A stretch of 64,000 nt of DNA from JAILZP01 sp037444185 (GCA_037444185.1 JBBIMW010000004.1:44630-108629); one strand, 5' to 3'; positions 9,095 to 18,225 are shown, numbered from the stretch's first letter. Made by a program: numbers and translations. Notes: generated by a model from the sequence alone, not told the origin.

Positions 9095-9556
9095 TTATTC
9101 CCTGCATTCCTTGCAGTGGCCGAATATTTTCAGCTGGTGGTCCCGCACCTCGAAATCCAGATCTTTGCTTACCCTCAACTCCAGATCGTCCAGCAGATCT
9201 TCGTCCACCTCCTGTATTTTGCCGCACCTAAGACAGATCACGTGATGGTGGCGGTGTCCCCTGGATTCGCCGTCGCCGTATTCGTACCGCTTGCGGCCGT
9301 CACCGAAGTCCATGCTGTGAATAATGTCAAAATCGGAAAACAGCTCCAAAGTCCGGTAAACAGTGGCCAATCCCACGTCCGGGGCCTTCTCTTTCACCAG
9401 TTTGTATACCTCTTCGGCGCTTAAATGTTTGTCCTTGTTCTCCAGCAATACTCTCAGGATGGACTCCCTGCGGCTGGTCAGCTTGCTGTCCCTGGCCTTC
9501 AGCTTCTCTTCAGCGTCGTAGATGGCCTTGTTCACTTTCTCCACCCCCGGGCGCAT
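9095..9556 (-). CDS. Fur/PerR-family metal-dependent repressor
   Basis: A 153-residue Fur-family regulator: winged-helix segment with LATVYRTLELF (DNA-recognition helix, ~63-73), His-rich metal site GHRHHHV (~100-106) and the structural zinc cysteines Cys108/Cys111 and Cys148/Cys151. It could be Fur, PerR or Zur; the nearby feoB favours iron but does not prove it. The ATG at 9556 has a weak ribosome site; a GTG at 9535 with GGTGGAG upstream is a good alternative that removes seven residues. Its own promoter overlaps the end of dacF. Confidence 0.88.
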   Translation of the reverse strand: MRPGVEKVNKAIYDAEEKLKARDSKLTSRRESILRVLLENKDKHLSAEEVYKLVKEKAPDVGLATVYRTLELFSDFDIIHSMDFGDGRKRYEYGDGESRGHRHHHVICLRCGKIQEVDEDLLDDLELRVSKDLDFEVRDHQLKIFGHCKECRE

Positions 9557-9578
9557 TAAAACATATGTTCATTTATAT

Positions 9579-9608
9579 AGTATATTAAAATGGCCTGTTT
9601 TCTGTCAA
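9579..9608 (-). promoter_or_regulatory. Promoter of the Fur-family gene
   Basis: Minus-strand TTGACA (9608-9603) and TATACT (9584-9579) with an 18-base spacer. The likely start of transcription lies only ~15 bases before the ATG at 9556, which slightly favours the downstream GTG start. Confidence 0.65.
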
Positions 9609-9617
9609 ATATATGTC

Positions 9618-10838
9618 TCAGTACCATCTCTTTTTCCTGAGTGTATATCGCCGGCGCCGGGCCCTGGCCTGGCTGCGGGCATACAGCAAGAAAAAGGCAA
9701 GCAGTACAGCCCCATACCACCAGCGAAAAAAGGGCTCCCGGTCTACGTCGGCCCCGGCCACCAGGTCAATGCCGCCGATAACTCCGCCTCCCATGACAAA
9801 TTGCATGGTCCCCACCTTTTGTCCTTTTTTGACGGGCGCCACGATCCTATCGTCCGTGAGTATCTTTTTTTCCACCGGAATAGTGGCGTTGACAGGTATA
9901 TTATAGGTGAATTCTCCGGACGTCACAGCCCCCACTTCCTTCTCCACGCCCCTTTGCACCCCGGCCCTGCCGACGGCGGCCCCCGCCTCCACCAGCACCA
10001 CCTGCTTGAAGGAATCGAACCCGTAGTTCAAAAGGCTGGCGGTATCCGCATAGACGCCGCTGAATTCCGTTTTCAGCACCACGGTCAGCAGTTCACGCCC
10101 GTTTCTGTCGGCGCTGGCCACCAGACAGCGCCTGGCCTCGTCGGTATAACCGGTCTTAACGCCGGTGATCCCCCGGTATTCATAAATGGATCCGGGCCAC
10201 AGCATTCTATTGAGGTTTACGAAGTCTTCCTGGGGAATGCCGTTCACCGGCCCGGGAAGGTTCCTTTTAATCTGATGGCTGTATGTGCCGGCGTATTTCC
10301 TGAAAATATCGTTTTTCATGGCCTCCCGGGTAATAATGGCGAGATCCCCGGCAGTGGTGTAGTGATCGGGATCATGCAGCCCGTGGGGATTGGTAAAATT
10401 GCTGTTGACGGCCCCCATGGCCCGGGCCTCGCTGTTCATGATGCGGGAAAATTCTTCCACGGATCCTCCGATATGCTGGGCCACCGCCATTGCGGCGTCG
10501 TTGGCGGAGGACAGCATCACCATGTAAATCAGGTCCTCCAGCCGCACCACCTCGTCCTCCTGCAGTCCCACCGACGATCCGTCAGCCTGACAGGCCTCCC
10601 GGGAGACCTTCACCACGTCACCCGGGCGCCCCCCCTTGATGGCTATCAGAGTGGTCAGTATCTTGGTGGTGCTGGCGGGATACATTTTTTTGTCCTTGTT
10701 TTTCTGAAAAAGAATCTGCCCGCTTTTCATATCCATTAAAACCGCGGCTTCGGCCGATAAATCCGGCTGGGCCGCCGCCCCAGCGGGTGAAAACCCCAAT
10801 AAAAAAGCCAGTAAAGCAATTAATAATGTTTTTTTCAT
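9618..10838 (-). CDS. dacF: D-alanyl-D-alanine carboxypeptidase, DacF type (penicillin-binding protein 5/6 family)
   Basis: A 406-residue serine peptidase with an N-terminal signal peptide ending near AAAQ (23-24), the S-x-x-K motif Ser56-Thr-Thr-Lys59, S-x-N at Ser111-Ala-Asn113 and K-T-G at 228-230. It trims the terminal D-Ala from peptidoglycan stem peptides outside the membrane. A C-terminal transmembrane segment (WWYGAVLLAFFLLYA) followed by basic residues anchors it. Length and layout match DacF/DacB proteins of spore formers, where one role is in sporulation; the symbol is by similarity of architecture. Confidence 0.88.
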   Translation of the reverse strand: MKKTLLIALLAFLLGFSPAGAAAQPDLSAEAAVLMDMKSGQILFQKNKDKKMYPASTTKILTTLIAIKGGRPGDVVKVSREACQADGSSVGLQEDEVVRLEDLIYMVMLSSANDAAMAVAQHIGGSVEEFSRIMNSEARAMGAVNSNFTNPHGLHDPDHYTTAGDLAIITREAMKNDIFRKYAGTYSHQIKRNLPGPVNGIPQEDFVNLNRMLWPGSIYEYRGITGVKTGYTDEARRCLVASADRNGRELLTVVLKTEFSGVYADTASLLNYGFDSFKQVVLVEAGAAVGRAGVQRGVEKEVGAVTSGEFTYNIPVNATIPVEKKILTDDRIVAPVKKGQKVGTMQFVMGGGVIGGIDLVAGADVDREPFFRWWYGAVLLAFFLLYARSQARARRRRYTLRKKRWY

Positions 10839-10892
10839 ATTTCCCCCGATGACCTGACAAGCAGTTATAGCTGTATTTCTATAATTAACCCG

Positions 10893-12845
10893 CTAAATCC
10901 TTTTTACTATACTTCCCAGGCCCACCAGTCCGGCCATGGCCGCCATCAGCACACCCATCATAAACACCGGCGCAGCAGCGCCGAAAGAATCCGTAAGCAG
11001 GCCCAACAGCTTGGCCGCTATGCCGCCGATGGCGAAGGCCAGCACCAACACCGCAGTCCAGATAATTATTCCCTCTTTTGGGCCCCGCTCCTTAAAAATC
11101 ACCATTACCGAGGCAATACAGGGAACGTAGAGGGTGAGGGTGACCATCAATATAAAATTCTGCCCCGCCGACATTGGAAAGTCGATCATTCCCGCCGGCC
11201 CGAATTCCCGGCGAATAAACCCCATGACAAAGGCTCCGGCTGATTCCCGGGGCAGGTTGAGCCAGCCCACAGTGACCGGATCCATAGAATTCTGGACCAG
11301 TTCCAGCGTGCCGGTCACCTTCAGCAAACTGAGAAACAGGGCGCCGCCCACAAAAAGGGGGAACGCCTCCTTGATAAAATGCCGGGAACGCATCCAGGTC
11401 TTCATGAGCACATTGTCCATCCTTGGAAGCCTCAAGGGAGGCAGGGCCAGCAGCAGCGGGGCTGAAACACCGGGCAAAATACCGGACAACGCCATGCCGG
11501 CCGCCGTCAGCACCAAAAGTATAATCATCCCGTAAAGCACAAAATATTCTATACCCTGCCTGGCCATGATGGAAGTAACAAGGGCCAGTTGGGCGGAACA
11601 GGGCACCGCCAAAGACAAGAGGAAAATGGCAATCCTTTTTTCCCGGTCGGTGGGCAAAAGGCGGGTGGTGATAATGGCCGCGGTGACACAGCCGAATCCC
11701 AGCACCAAAGGTATTACCGACAACCCGTTCAGCCCCACCGCCGCCAAAAGCCTGTCCAGCAAAATGGCCAGCCGGGGCAGGTAGCCGCTGTCCTCCAGCA
11801 GGGACAGCACAAGGAAGAAGCCCACCACCAAAGGCGCCAGCAAGCCGAGGATATAAGTGGCGGACATGGTCAGAAGGCCGAACTGGCCGGCAAGTATCTC
11901 CCCCGCCACTGAATTCGGGTCCAGACGGGAAGCCAGGACCGATCTTACAAAGGGTGCGTAGTATCCCTCCATAACCGTTCCCTCGGTAAACCCCACCACC
12001 ACCTGGGCGAAAAATACTCCCACCACAAGATAAACCAGAATCATCACCAAAATCAGGATGGGGAAGCCGGTGACGGGCCTGATCATCATGGAACCCAGCA
12101 CGTCCAATTTATTCCTTTGAGACAAAATTCTTCCGCATACCATCCGGACAATGCTGTCGGCCCTTTCCCGCCTTCTTTCATACAGCGGCATGCGTTCGTT
12201 CCCCGGCCTGATTTGCAGGGCACCGGCGGTGGAAGAGTCTCCCTCCAGGAGAAGCAGTGCCATTGCCTCGGACGTCCCCAGCTCCAGGGCCATATCCGCC
12301 AGCCTTGACGAAAGCAGCGGATCCCTGCGCCCCGCCCGGGCCTCGGGCAGCCTGTCCAGAAGTCTACCCAGCCCCACTTTCTCCACCGCCACCGTGGGCA
12401 CCACCGGTACCCCCAGCATGTCCTCCAGGGCCCCGACATCCACCCTGATCCCGCGCCTGGCCGTTTCATCAGCCATGTTGAGAGCCACCACCACCGGCAG
12501 TCCCAGGTCCATCAAGTGCAATGTGAGAAACAAATCCCTTTCCAGATGGGCCGCATCCACCACATCAACAATAATGTCGGCGGAAAGGACCAGGTCCCGC
12601 ACCAGTCTTTCCTCGCCGGTATAGGAAGATATTCCATATGCGCCGGGCGTGTCTATGACTATGTACCTGCCTGCCCGGCCGTAGCAGACATCCACCGTGG
12701 TGCCGGGGAAGTTGCTGACATCACTGTATAAACCGGTTAGTCCGTTAAATACGGCGGTTTTTCCCACGTTGGGGTTTCCCACCACCACAACATATCCGGT
12801 GTCTTCCCCCGCACCGGCTTTCAGCCCCAAATAGCGACAGTCCAA
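10893..12845 (-). CDS. feoB: Ferrous iron transporter FeoB
   Basis: About 650 residues: an N-terminal GTPase with G1 GNPNVGKT, G2/G3 region FPGTTVD and DTPGAYG, and G4 NMAD, followed by a multi-helix permease with two Gate-type repeats (FLLSLAVPCSAQLALV and TLYVPCIASVMVI, each with a conserved Cys). It imports Fe(II). The open frame reaches 12920, but a TTG at 12845 with GAGGAG seven bases upstream leaves the short N-terminus normal for FeoB. No feoA is recognisable; upstream, 13011-12900 can encode a Cys-rich peptide in another frame that I cannot assign. Confidence 0.9.
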   Translation of the reverse strand: MDCRYLGLKAGAGEDTGYVVVVGNPNVGKTAVFNGLTGLYSDVSNFPGTTVDVCYGRAGRYIVIDTPGAYGISSYTGEERLVRDLVLSADIIVDVVDAAHLERDLFLTLHLMDLGLPVVVALNMADETARRGIRVDVGALEDMLGVPVVPTVAVEKVGLGRLLDRLPEARAGRRDPLLSSRLADMALELGTSEAMALLLLEGDSSTAGALQIRPGNERMPLYERRRERADSIVRMVCGRILSQRNKLDVLGSMMIRPVTGFPILILVMILVYLVVGVFFAQVVVGFTEGTVMEGYYAPFVRSVLASRLDPNSVAGEILAGQFGLLTMSATYILGLLAPLVVGFFLVLSLLEDSGYLPRLAILLDRLLAAVGLNGLSVIPLVLGFGCVTAAIITTRLLPTDREKRIAIFLLSLAVPCSAQLALVTSIMARQGIEYFVLYGMIILLVLTAAGMALSGILPGVSAPLLLALPPLRLPRMDNVLMKTWMRSRHFIKEAFPLFVGGALFLSLLKVTGTLELVQNSMDPVTVGWLNLPRESAGAFVMGFIRREFGPAGMIDFPMSAGQNFILMVTLTLYVPCIASVMVIFKERGPKEGIIIWTAVLVLAFAIGGIAAKLLGLLTDSFGAAAPVFMMGVLMAAMAGLVGLGSIVKRI

Positions 12846-13051
12846 AAAAGATCTCCTCTTTCGCCGGATATGATACAAAGAAACAAACAGGCCCGGTGAA
12901 GGGCTTAAGACCCCAATCATACGGGCCGGCTTTCATCCAGTGGCTGCCTCCTGCCTGTTTCCGGCAATCACTGCAGGGGCGGCAGGCGCCGCTTCCCCGC
13001 AGAATAACCACAGCTCCTTTGGATATGCGATAGACATTTAAAAGAGAGAAC

Positions 13052-13096
13052 CATTATCACCAGTTAATTATATTCCATTTTCAAAATAAAAATCAA
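13052..13096 (-). promoter_or_regulatory. feoB promoter with a Fur-like half-site
   Basis: Minus-strand TTGATT (13096-13091) and TATAAT (13072-13067) are 18 bases apart. TGATAAT begins 8 bases after the -10 box (13059-13053), matching one half of the 7-1-7 Fur consensus; the other half matches poorly. The position over the start of transcription is where a Fur repressor would act. Promoter strong, operator tentative. Confidence 0.5.
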
Positions 13097-13174
13097 CATT
13101 AATTACATATCTAATTTCGTCACCGGCGGGGAAACATAATACTGATATTTATACTAAAAGGGGGAGGAAATATA

Positions 13175-13318
13175 ATGGCTGAAATAAACACAGGAGGGCT
13201 GGAAGCGGCCCCGCTGGACAATAAACAGATGGACATGCTGCTTAAAGCCGAGAATGAAATGAACGCAAACAAAAAGTCAGGAGAAATATACCTTTTGGCC
13301 GTGACCCGCAAAGCCTGA
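13175..13318 (+). CDS. Small acidic/amphipathic protein of 47 residues, function unknown
   Basis: ATG at 13175 follows a strong ribosome site (GGGGGAGG, seven bases upstream) and an AT-rich promoter-like region. The product is soluble, Met/Asn/Glu-rich, with no Cys and no signal peptide (starts MAEINTGGLEAAPLDNK, ends LLAVTRKA). It is divergent from feoB and shares the intergenic region with the Fur-like half-site, so iron control is possible. Too short for family recognition; the ribosome site and clean codons make it likely to be real. Confidence 0.5.
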   Translation: MAEINTGGLEAAPLDNKQMDMLLKAENEMNANKKSGEIYLLAVTRKA

Positions 13319-13876
13319 AATTACAAAAGCATAGTTTCCTATACCTTAAATAAGCCGCCCTGGCGGGCGGCTGGGAGACAGGAGTCAGAATCTAGACTCC
13401 CATGACACATGGATGTAGACCCGTGAATAATGGAAATCCGGGGTCGGGGTCCGGGTTTCAATCCGGCTTCAGAACCTGCGGCTGAACCGGTTCTATTCTT
13501 GTCGCTTACGGTTTGCCGGCCGTCTCCGTACGTGCGTCCATGCACATTTAGGCTACAGTTGCGTCCGTGCAGCTGTCCGGCACTCCGTAGGCTCCCGCGC
13601 CAAGAGCCGGTAACAGTCTCCGGTATCTTCCGCCCGGCTTGAAAATCCTCCCCCCGCGTACCCTCCGTAATTGGCCTTGTAATCTTCAGGGCGCTCCCAG
13701 CCCAGCCAACCCATTCTGTCTCCCGGCAGAACAAGGAATGCAGTATAAGCCATAGGATAAGGGGCACAGGACACTGGAGTGCGGTATCGAAGGGGATGTC
13801 TTCTCCCATACGCCCCAAAGCTGTTTTGGGGTTTTTACTTTAGTGCTTTAAAACGTCATATACTTTACTGCCGGTT
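13319..13876. other. Unexplained 0.56 kb region ending in an orphan plus-strand hairpin
   Basis: A perfect GC-rich hairpin (13353-13372, AGCCGCCC/GGGCGGCT) lies 34 bases after the small gene. The next ~430 bases are GC-rich and contain only weak open frames (a 159-codon and a 73-codon frame on the minus strand, neither with a family resemblance I know). At 13813-13838 CCCCAAA/TTTGGGG followed by TTTTTACTTT has the form of a plus-strand terminator, yet no plus-strand gene reaches it. A structured RNA, a long 3' UTR or a gene remnant are all possible. I searched by eye for RNase P, tmRNA and SRP core motifs and found none. Confidence 0.35.
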
Positions 13877-15172
13877 TCAGCTCCTCAATGCCATTTTTTT
13901 CTCCAGGGTCTCCCAGAAGGAGGCGTCCTCAAAACCCATCCGCCAGAACGCAATACCGCCAAGGCCGTATTTTTCAACGAGATTCAGTTTGATGGCCATA
14001 CTGTACCTGTTTTCAAACCACACCTGGTGGTTGATATTATTGCGGCTGTACTTTATGTATGGAACGCTGTTTGTGTTGTCCCATTTTACGCTGTTCTGCC
14101 CGTGGATTTTAACCAGATTGGGCACATCCTTCCATTTGACCGCCCTCCCCTTTCGCCCGGCGGGCCAGTCATAACCGTAGCAGGCAATCCCCAGCAAAAC
14201 TTTGTGGGGAGGCATTGCACCAGCCGCATAATCCATCACCCGGGTCACCCAGGGAAGGGAGGCCACCGGCCCCGGCGGGCCCTCCATCCAATGTTCGTCG
14301 TAAGTCATTATGACCACATAGTCCGCCAGGCGGCCTATTGTTTTGTAATCATAGGCCCCGGACCAACTGTTTCCCGCGTCCCCGGTTTTGGCAGGCACGG
14401 CCAGGGTAAGCATTTTTGACCTGGACTTCATCTGGCTGCTCAACTGCTCAATGAAGGCATTGAAATCCTCCCTCAGGTGCCGGGGAAGGCCTTCAATGTC
14501 TATATTGACACCGTCATAGCCGTATTTGTCCATCCGGCTGACTATATTGTTAATCAGGTTGTTTCTGTGTTCCTTTACTGATATGGCACTTTGCGCGGCC
14601 CTGCGGTCGAAGGTTCCCGCTGAAATATTGTGCACCACCATGAGGGTTCTGGCACCTTTTTTTCTGGCCAGACCAATCCCTTCCGAAGATGCCTCACCCT
14701 TTAAATTACCCTTGCCGTCCACGCAAAAATCAAACATGGCCACATGATTAATCAAATGACCATAATTTGATAAAGAATTGAAAGACAGCTTGTCCCCCGG
14801 ATAGTCCACAGTGTAATAGCCCAGAACCATCCTGGAACTCCGACCGTACAATATATTCCATTCCGCATCGCCCACCCGGCCGTCTGTCTTCAGACCATAT
14901 GCCCTTTCAAAATTCACCACGGAATTGTATGTAATCCAGCCGAAATATCCGGTCGCTCTCTGCCCTGTCGGAAAAAAACCCGCTTTTTTGAGTAGCTGCT
15001 GCAGTTCGGCCACCCTTTCCCCACTGCCGCCCACCGCCAGGGTTTCCTGGCCGCCATTTCCCGCCAGTACTGGAAATGCCGGTGTTAACAGTATAAGCAA
15101 TACAAATACAATTAATAATAGCCTGACGTTCCTTCTCATCCTAGCCCCCCAATTATTTTTCTTTTTTGACAC
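13877..15172 (-). CDS. Secreted GH18 glycosidase with peptidoglycan-binding domain (SleL/YaaH-like)
   Basis: A 431-residue protein: membrane-spanning signal (RLLLIVFVLLILLTPAFPVLA, ~15-37), a PG-binding-1 domain (VAELQQLLKKAGFF ... GDAEWNILYG, ~50-110) and a GH18 barrel with the catalytic D-x-x-D-x-D-x-E signature in YDGVNIDIEGLP. Family members such as SleL/YaaH cleave cortex or cell-wall glycan at spore germination. The presence of a wall-binding domain fits such a role; chitinase activity is less likely. Transcribed alone on the minus strand. Confidence 0.82.
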   Translation of the reverse strand: MSKKKNNWGARMRRNVRLLLIVFVLLILLTPAFPVLAGNGGQETLAVGGSGERVAELQQLLKKAGFFPTGQRATGYFGWITYNSVVNFERAYGLKTDGRVGDAEWNILYGRSSRMVLGYYTVDYPGDKLSFNSLSNYGHLINHVAMFDFCVDGKGNLKGEASSEGIGLARKKGARTLMVVHNISAGTFDRRAAQSAISVKEHRNNLINNIVSRMDKYGYDGVNIDIEGLPRHLREDFNAFIEQLSSQMKSRSKMLTLAVPAKTGDAGNSWSGAYDYKTIGRLADYVVIMTYDEHWMEGPPGPVASLPWVTRVMDYAAGAMPPHKVLLGIACYGYDWPAGRKGRAVKWKDVPNLVKIHGQNSVKWDNTNSVPYIKYSRNNINHQVWFENRYSMAIKLNLVEKYGLGGIAFWRMGFEDASFWETLEKKMALRS

Positions 15173-15368
15173 CTTTCGACATATATTATAATACCAGTAA
15201 AAAATTTTTTTTGATATGCTTGATTTTTACCAGACCGCCCAGGTTATGCCAGCGATTTCAGCGCCAAGGCCAGCAAAAAAATACACCCCTCACCGGTTTA
15301 GGCGGATTCCCGAACTCACCGGTAAAGGGGGGACAACTCCAAGCAATCAAATGTTCTGTTCTGCCTTT

Positions 15369-15485
15369 TCAGACCTTCTTCATGGGCTTGCCGCAACATA
15401 CCAGGGTTCCCTTGCCGGACATTTTCACTTCCACCTTGTTTCCACATATTTCACAGAAATAAAGCTCCCCCACAGCGGTGGCCAC
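15369..15485 (-). CDS. Desulforedoxin (38 residues)
   Basis: A tiny rubredoxin-like protein with the desulforedoxin cysteine pattern: C-x2-C (FCEICGNK) and adjacent Cys-Cys ([11 protein letters not shown]), which bind one Fe(SCys)4 centre. Length and C-terminal MKKV match free desulforedoxins and the N-terminal domain of desulfoferrodoxin (superoxide reductase), but the catalytic superoxide reductase domain is absent. It acts as a small cytoplasmic electron carrier. Start is GTG 15485 (or TTG 15488) behind a very strong AAGGAGGTGAT site at ~15501-15491. Such proteins are typical of sulfate reducers. Confidence 0.82.
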   Translation of the reverse strand: MATAVGELYFCEICGNKVEVKMSGKGTLVCCGKPMKKV

Positions 15486-15637
15486 CAATAATCACCTCCT
15501 TCCGGCATTCGCGCCTTCAATCAACAATACCGGAAATCCGCCCCGCAGTGACGGCACTTAAATGTTGATATTATACCAACAAGCGGAAATTAACACAACA
15601 AAACCGCATCTTTTGTCATCCGGGCAAGAATATCTTG

Positions 15638-15646
15638 TGATATAAT
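15638..15646 (+). promoter_or_regulatory. Extended -10 promoter of glcDF
   Basis: TGATATAAT (extended -10) sits 43 bases before the glcD start. A TTGTCA at 15613 is 22 bases away, too far for a normal -35, so the extended -10 probably carries the activity. Confidence 0.45.
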
Positions 15647-15688
15647 ACCTTTGTGTAAAAGTTGACAAATTGTATCCGGGGGATAACC

Positions 15689-17134
15689 ATGGACGGCGCG
15701 TATTTGTACCGGGGATTGAAAAGCATTGTGGGGCCGGACAGACTGCTGCACAACGAGGTGGAAAGAAAGATTTACTCGTACGACAGCTCTTTCTTATCAG
15801 CCCGCAGCCGCCACTGCCCGGATATAGTGGCGCTCCCGCGCTCCACCGCCGAGGTCGCCGGAATAATGAGATTCGCCTTTGAAAACAACATCCCGGTCAC
15901 CCCCCGGGGGGCCGGCAGCGGAGAAACATGCGGCTGCGTTCCGGTCATGGGAGGCATAGTGCTGGATTTGTCCGCATGGAATACTGTGGAGGAAGTGGAC
16001 GTCCCCAATATGCAGGCCCTGGTGAGGCCGGGAGTGGTGCATTCACGGCTGAATGAACACCTGGCGCAGTACGGGCTGTTCTTTCCTCCCGATCCGGGCA
16101 GCACCCGCATGTGCACCCTCGGGGGCATGGTGGCCAACAATTCCAGCGGCATGCGGGCGGTCAAGTACGGCGTCACAGAGCAGTATATACTGGGGCTGGA
16201 GGTGGTTATGCCTGACGGCGAGGTCATCGTCACCGGGGGAAAAAACTGCCGCGCCCTGAAAAATGTCAGCGGCATCAACCTCACCAAACTCTTCGTGGGG
16301 TCCGAGGGAATACTGGGGGTGATCACCCTGATCAGGCTCCGGGTATTGCCCAGGCCCCGCTCCAGGGGCATAGCCATGGCCTGCTTCGACGGACTGGAAC
16401 AGGCGCCGGAGGCGGTGCTGGACGTATACCGGGCCGGTATACTGCCCTCGGGCATAGAAATACTGGATCAGTCCGCCATCCGGGCGGTCAATCTTTACCG
16501 ACCCGAAATTGATCTGCCGCAGGCCGAGGCCATACTGCTTTTCGAGGTGGATGGAAACCCGGTGTCGGTGGAATGGGAAGGCAGCCAAATCACCGGGATT
16601 GTGAAAAAGTATACCGGCCGGGTGGAGTGGAGCACAGAGCCGGACCGCATGAACGCCCTGTGGCAGGGAAGGAGTGTGGTGGCCTCCGCCGCAGCAAGAT
16701 TGAGGCCGGACGGCACAAGGGTCTTTGCCGGCGAAGATATCTGCGTTCCATTGAGCAGGGTGGCCGAAGCCCTTAGAACATTAAAAAAACTGGGTCTTGA
16801 ACATGACATAGAAGTGGTGGCATACGGGCACATAGGCGACGGCAACATTCACACGGCCCTGGTGATAAACCCCGATGCGCCGGAGGAGGTGGAACGGCTG
16901 GACAGCTTGGTGGATAAAATACACAGGCTGGCTGTGAATCTTGGGGGCACCACCACCGGAGAGCACGGGGTGGGACTGGTAAGGTCCGCTTACTCTGAAC
17001 TGGAGCACGGCAATGCGCTGGAAAATATGCGAAGAATCAAGACAGCCCTCGACCCCAAGGGAATCATGAATCCGGGCAAGGTATTTCCGTTGTTTCCGGC
17101 TGGTCCGGGTTGGAAAGAAAAAAAATATCTATGA
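15689..17134 (+). CDS. glcD: FAD-linked oxidase, GlcD/D-lactate dehydrogenase type
   Basis: A 481-residue FAD_binding_4 flavoprotein with the FAD-binding segment IPVTPRGAGSGETCGC and GMVANNSSGMRAVKYG, and C-terminal motifs GHIGDGNIH and GTTTGEHGVG that are diagnostic for GlcD/LDH-D proteins. It oxidises a 2-hydroxy acid (glycolate or lactate) and hands electrons to the downstream Fe-S subunit; the two genes overlap by ATGA. The start ATG at 15689 follows a GGGGGAT ribosome site. Which hydroxy acid is used cannot be told from the sequence. Lactate use is common in sulfate reducers. Confidence 0.88.
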   Translation: MDGAYLYRGLKSIVGPDRLLHNEVERKIYSYDSSFLSARSRHCPDIVALPRSTAEVAGIMRFAFENNIPVTPRGAGSGETCGCVPVMGGIVLDLSAWNTVEEVDVPNMQALVRPGVVHSRLNEHLAQYGLFFPPDPGSTRMCTLGGMVANNSSGMRAVKYGVTEQYILGLEVVMPDGEVIVTGGKNCRALKNVSGINLTKLFVGSEGILGVITLIRLRVLPRPRSRGIAMACFDGLEQAPEAVLDVYRAGILPSGIEILDQSAIRAVNLYRPEIDLPQAEAILLFEVDGNPVSVEWEGSQITGIVKKYTGRVEWSTEPDRMNALWQGRSVVASAAARLRPDGTRVFAGEDICVPLSRVAEALRTLKKLGLEHDIEVVAYGHIGDGNIHTALVINPDAPEEVERLDSLVDKIHRLAVNLGGTTTGEHGVGLVRSAYSELEHGNALENMRRIKTALDPKGIMNPGKVFPLFPAGPGWKEKKYL

Positions 17135-18225
17135 CGCTGAAAAAAGACGTTATGAAAGAATACCTGAAAAAATGCGTCCGCTGCGGGCAGTGCCGCTACG
17201 TGTGCCCGGTGCTGGCCGAGGCCGGAAAGGAGTCTGCGGCGCCAAGAGGAAAGCTGTTCCTGGCCGGAATGCTGCAGAGGGGAGAAATCAAGCCGGGCCC
17301 CCAGCCGGAAATCATACTTTCCCTTTGCCTTGCGTGCGGGGCCTGTACGGCGGAATGCCCATCGGGACTGCCGGTGGACGACATCATCACCGCCGCCCGG
17401 GCACACTGCTCAAAGTCGCGGCCATACAGCCCTTACCGGTTCATTTACCGCCAGTCCTTTTTAAGACAGCATTTAATAAGCAAATTCCCCGGTGCCGCCC
17501 GTTCCCGCATCCCACTGACAACCGGGCGGAAAAAGAGAAGCCCCGGACTTAGAGTTGGTTATTTCCTCGGCTGCGCCACCAACTACATTCTTCCCAAAGT
17601 GGCCATTAGCACGGTGGCGGTGCTGAAGCATCTGGGGTGCGAAGTGGTGACGCCGCCGTTCCGCTGCTGCGGCCTGCCCCTGGCGGCAGCCGGGGAGACG
17701 GATGCGGCCGCCCGGCTGCTGAACTTCAACCGTCAACTGATAAAAGAATATCAGCTCGACACAGTGGTCACCGACTGCTCGTCATGCAGCCACCACCTCA
17801 CCGGGGGTGATTTGTCCGGCAATTCCCGGCCCGTCTACGAGTTCGGCGAATTTTTGGTGAATGTGGTCAATCCCCCGAAGCCCGGCGGTGAGCTGGACGG
17901 GTCCTCCGTGGCCTGCCACGACCCCTGTCACCTGCGGTTCGGCAGAAGGCTTTCAGGTCTGTCCCGCCAAATAATCTCCATCATTCCCGGCATAAAAGCG
18001 GTGGATGTACCCGGAGGCAGCGCCTGCTGCGGAGGGGGCGGAACCTTCTCCCTAAGGCACAGGAATCTGAGCGCAGGCATTCTCAGGCGAAACACCGACA
18101 AAATCATTTCCTCCGGGGCGCAGAAGGCGGCCACCGCTTGTCCTTCATGCATGATACAGCTGGGCCGGGAAATCCCGGTATGCCACCCCGCCCAATTACT
18201 CCGGGAATCTTACGGACTGACATGA
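17131..18225 (+). CDS. glcF: Glycolate/lactate oxidase iron-sulfur subunit (GlcF type)
   Basis: About 364 residues: two N-terminal [4Fe-4S] ferredoxin motifs (CVRCGQCRYVCPV and CLACGACTAECPSG) and two C-terminal cysteine-rich CCG domains (CCGLPLAAAGE with TDCSSCSHHL, and CCGGGGTFSLR with ACPSCMIQLG). It carries electrons from the GlcD flavin towards quinone or another carrier. ATG 17131 overlaps the glcD stop and is preferred to an in-frame TTG at 17110. Confidence 0.88.
   Translation: MTLKKDVMKEYLKKCVRCGQCRYVCPVLAEAGKESAAPRGKLFLAGMLQRGEIKPGPQPEIILSLCLACGACTAECPSGLPVDDIITAARAHCSKSRPYSPYRFIYRQSFLRQHLISKFPGAARSRIPLTTGRKKRSPGLRVGYFLGCATNYILPKVAISTVAVLKHLGCEVVTPPFRCCGLPLAAAGETDAAARLLNFNRQLIKEYQLDTVVTDCSSCSHHLTGGDLSGNSRPVYEFGEFLVNVVNPPKPGGELDGSSVACHDPCHLRFGRRLSGLSRQIISIIPGIKAVDVPGGSACCGGGGTFSLRHRNLSAGILRRNTDKIISSGAQKAATACPSCMIQLGREIPVCHPAQLLRESYGLT

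Noticed and set aside
13339..13818. 159-codon minus-strand frame as a gene
   Set aside because: No ribosome site, odd composition and a competing frame of 73 codons on the same strand; kept only as part of an unexplained region.
13380..13840. RNase P RNA, tmRNA or SRP RNA
   Set aside because: The conserved core words of these RNAs (for example the SRP GGAAGGAAGCAGCC-type loop or the tmRNA tRNA-like ends) are not present on either strand.
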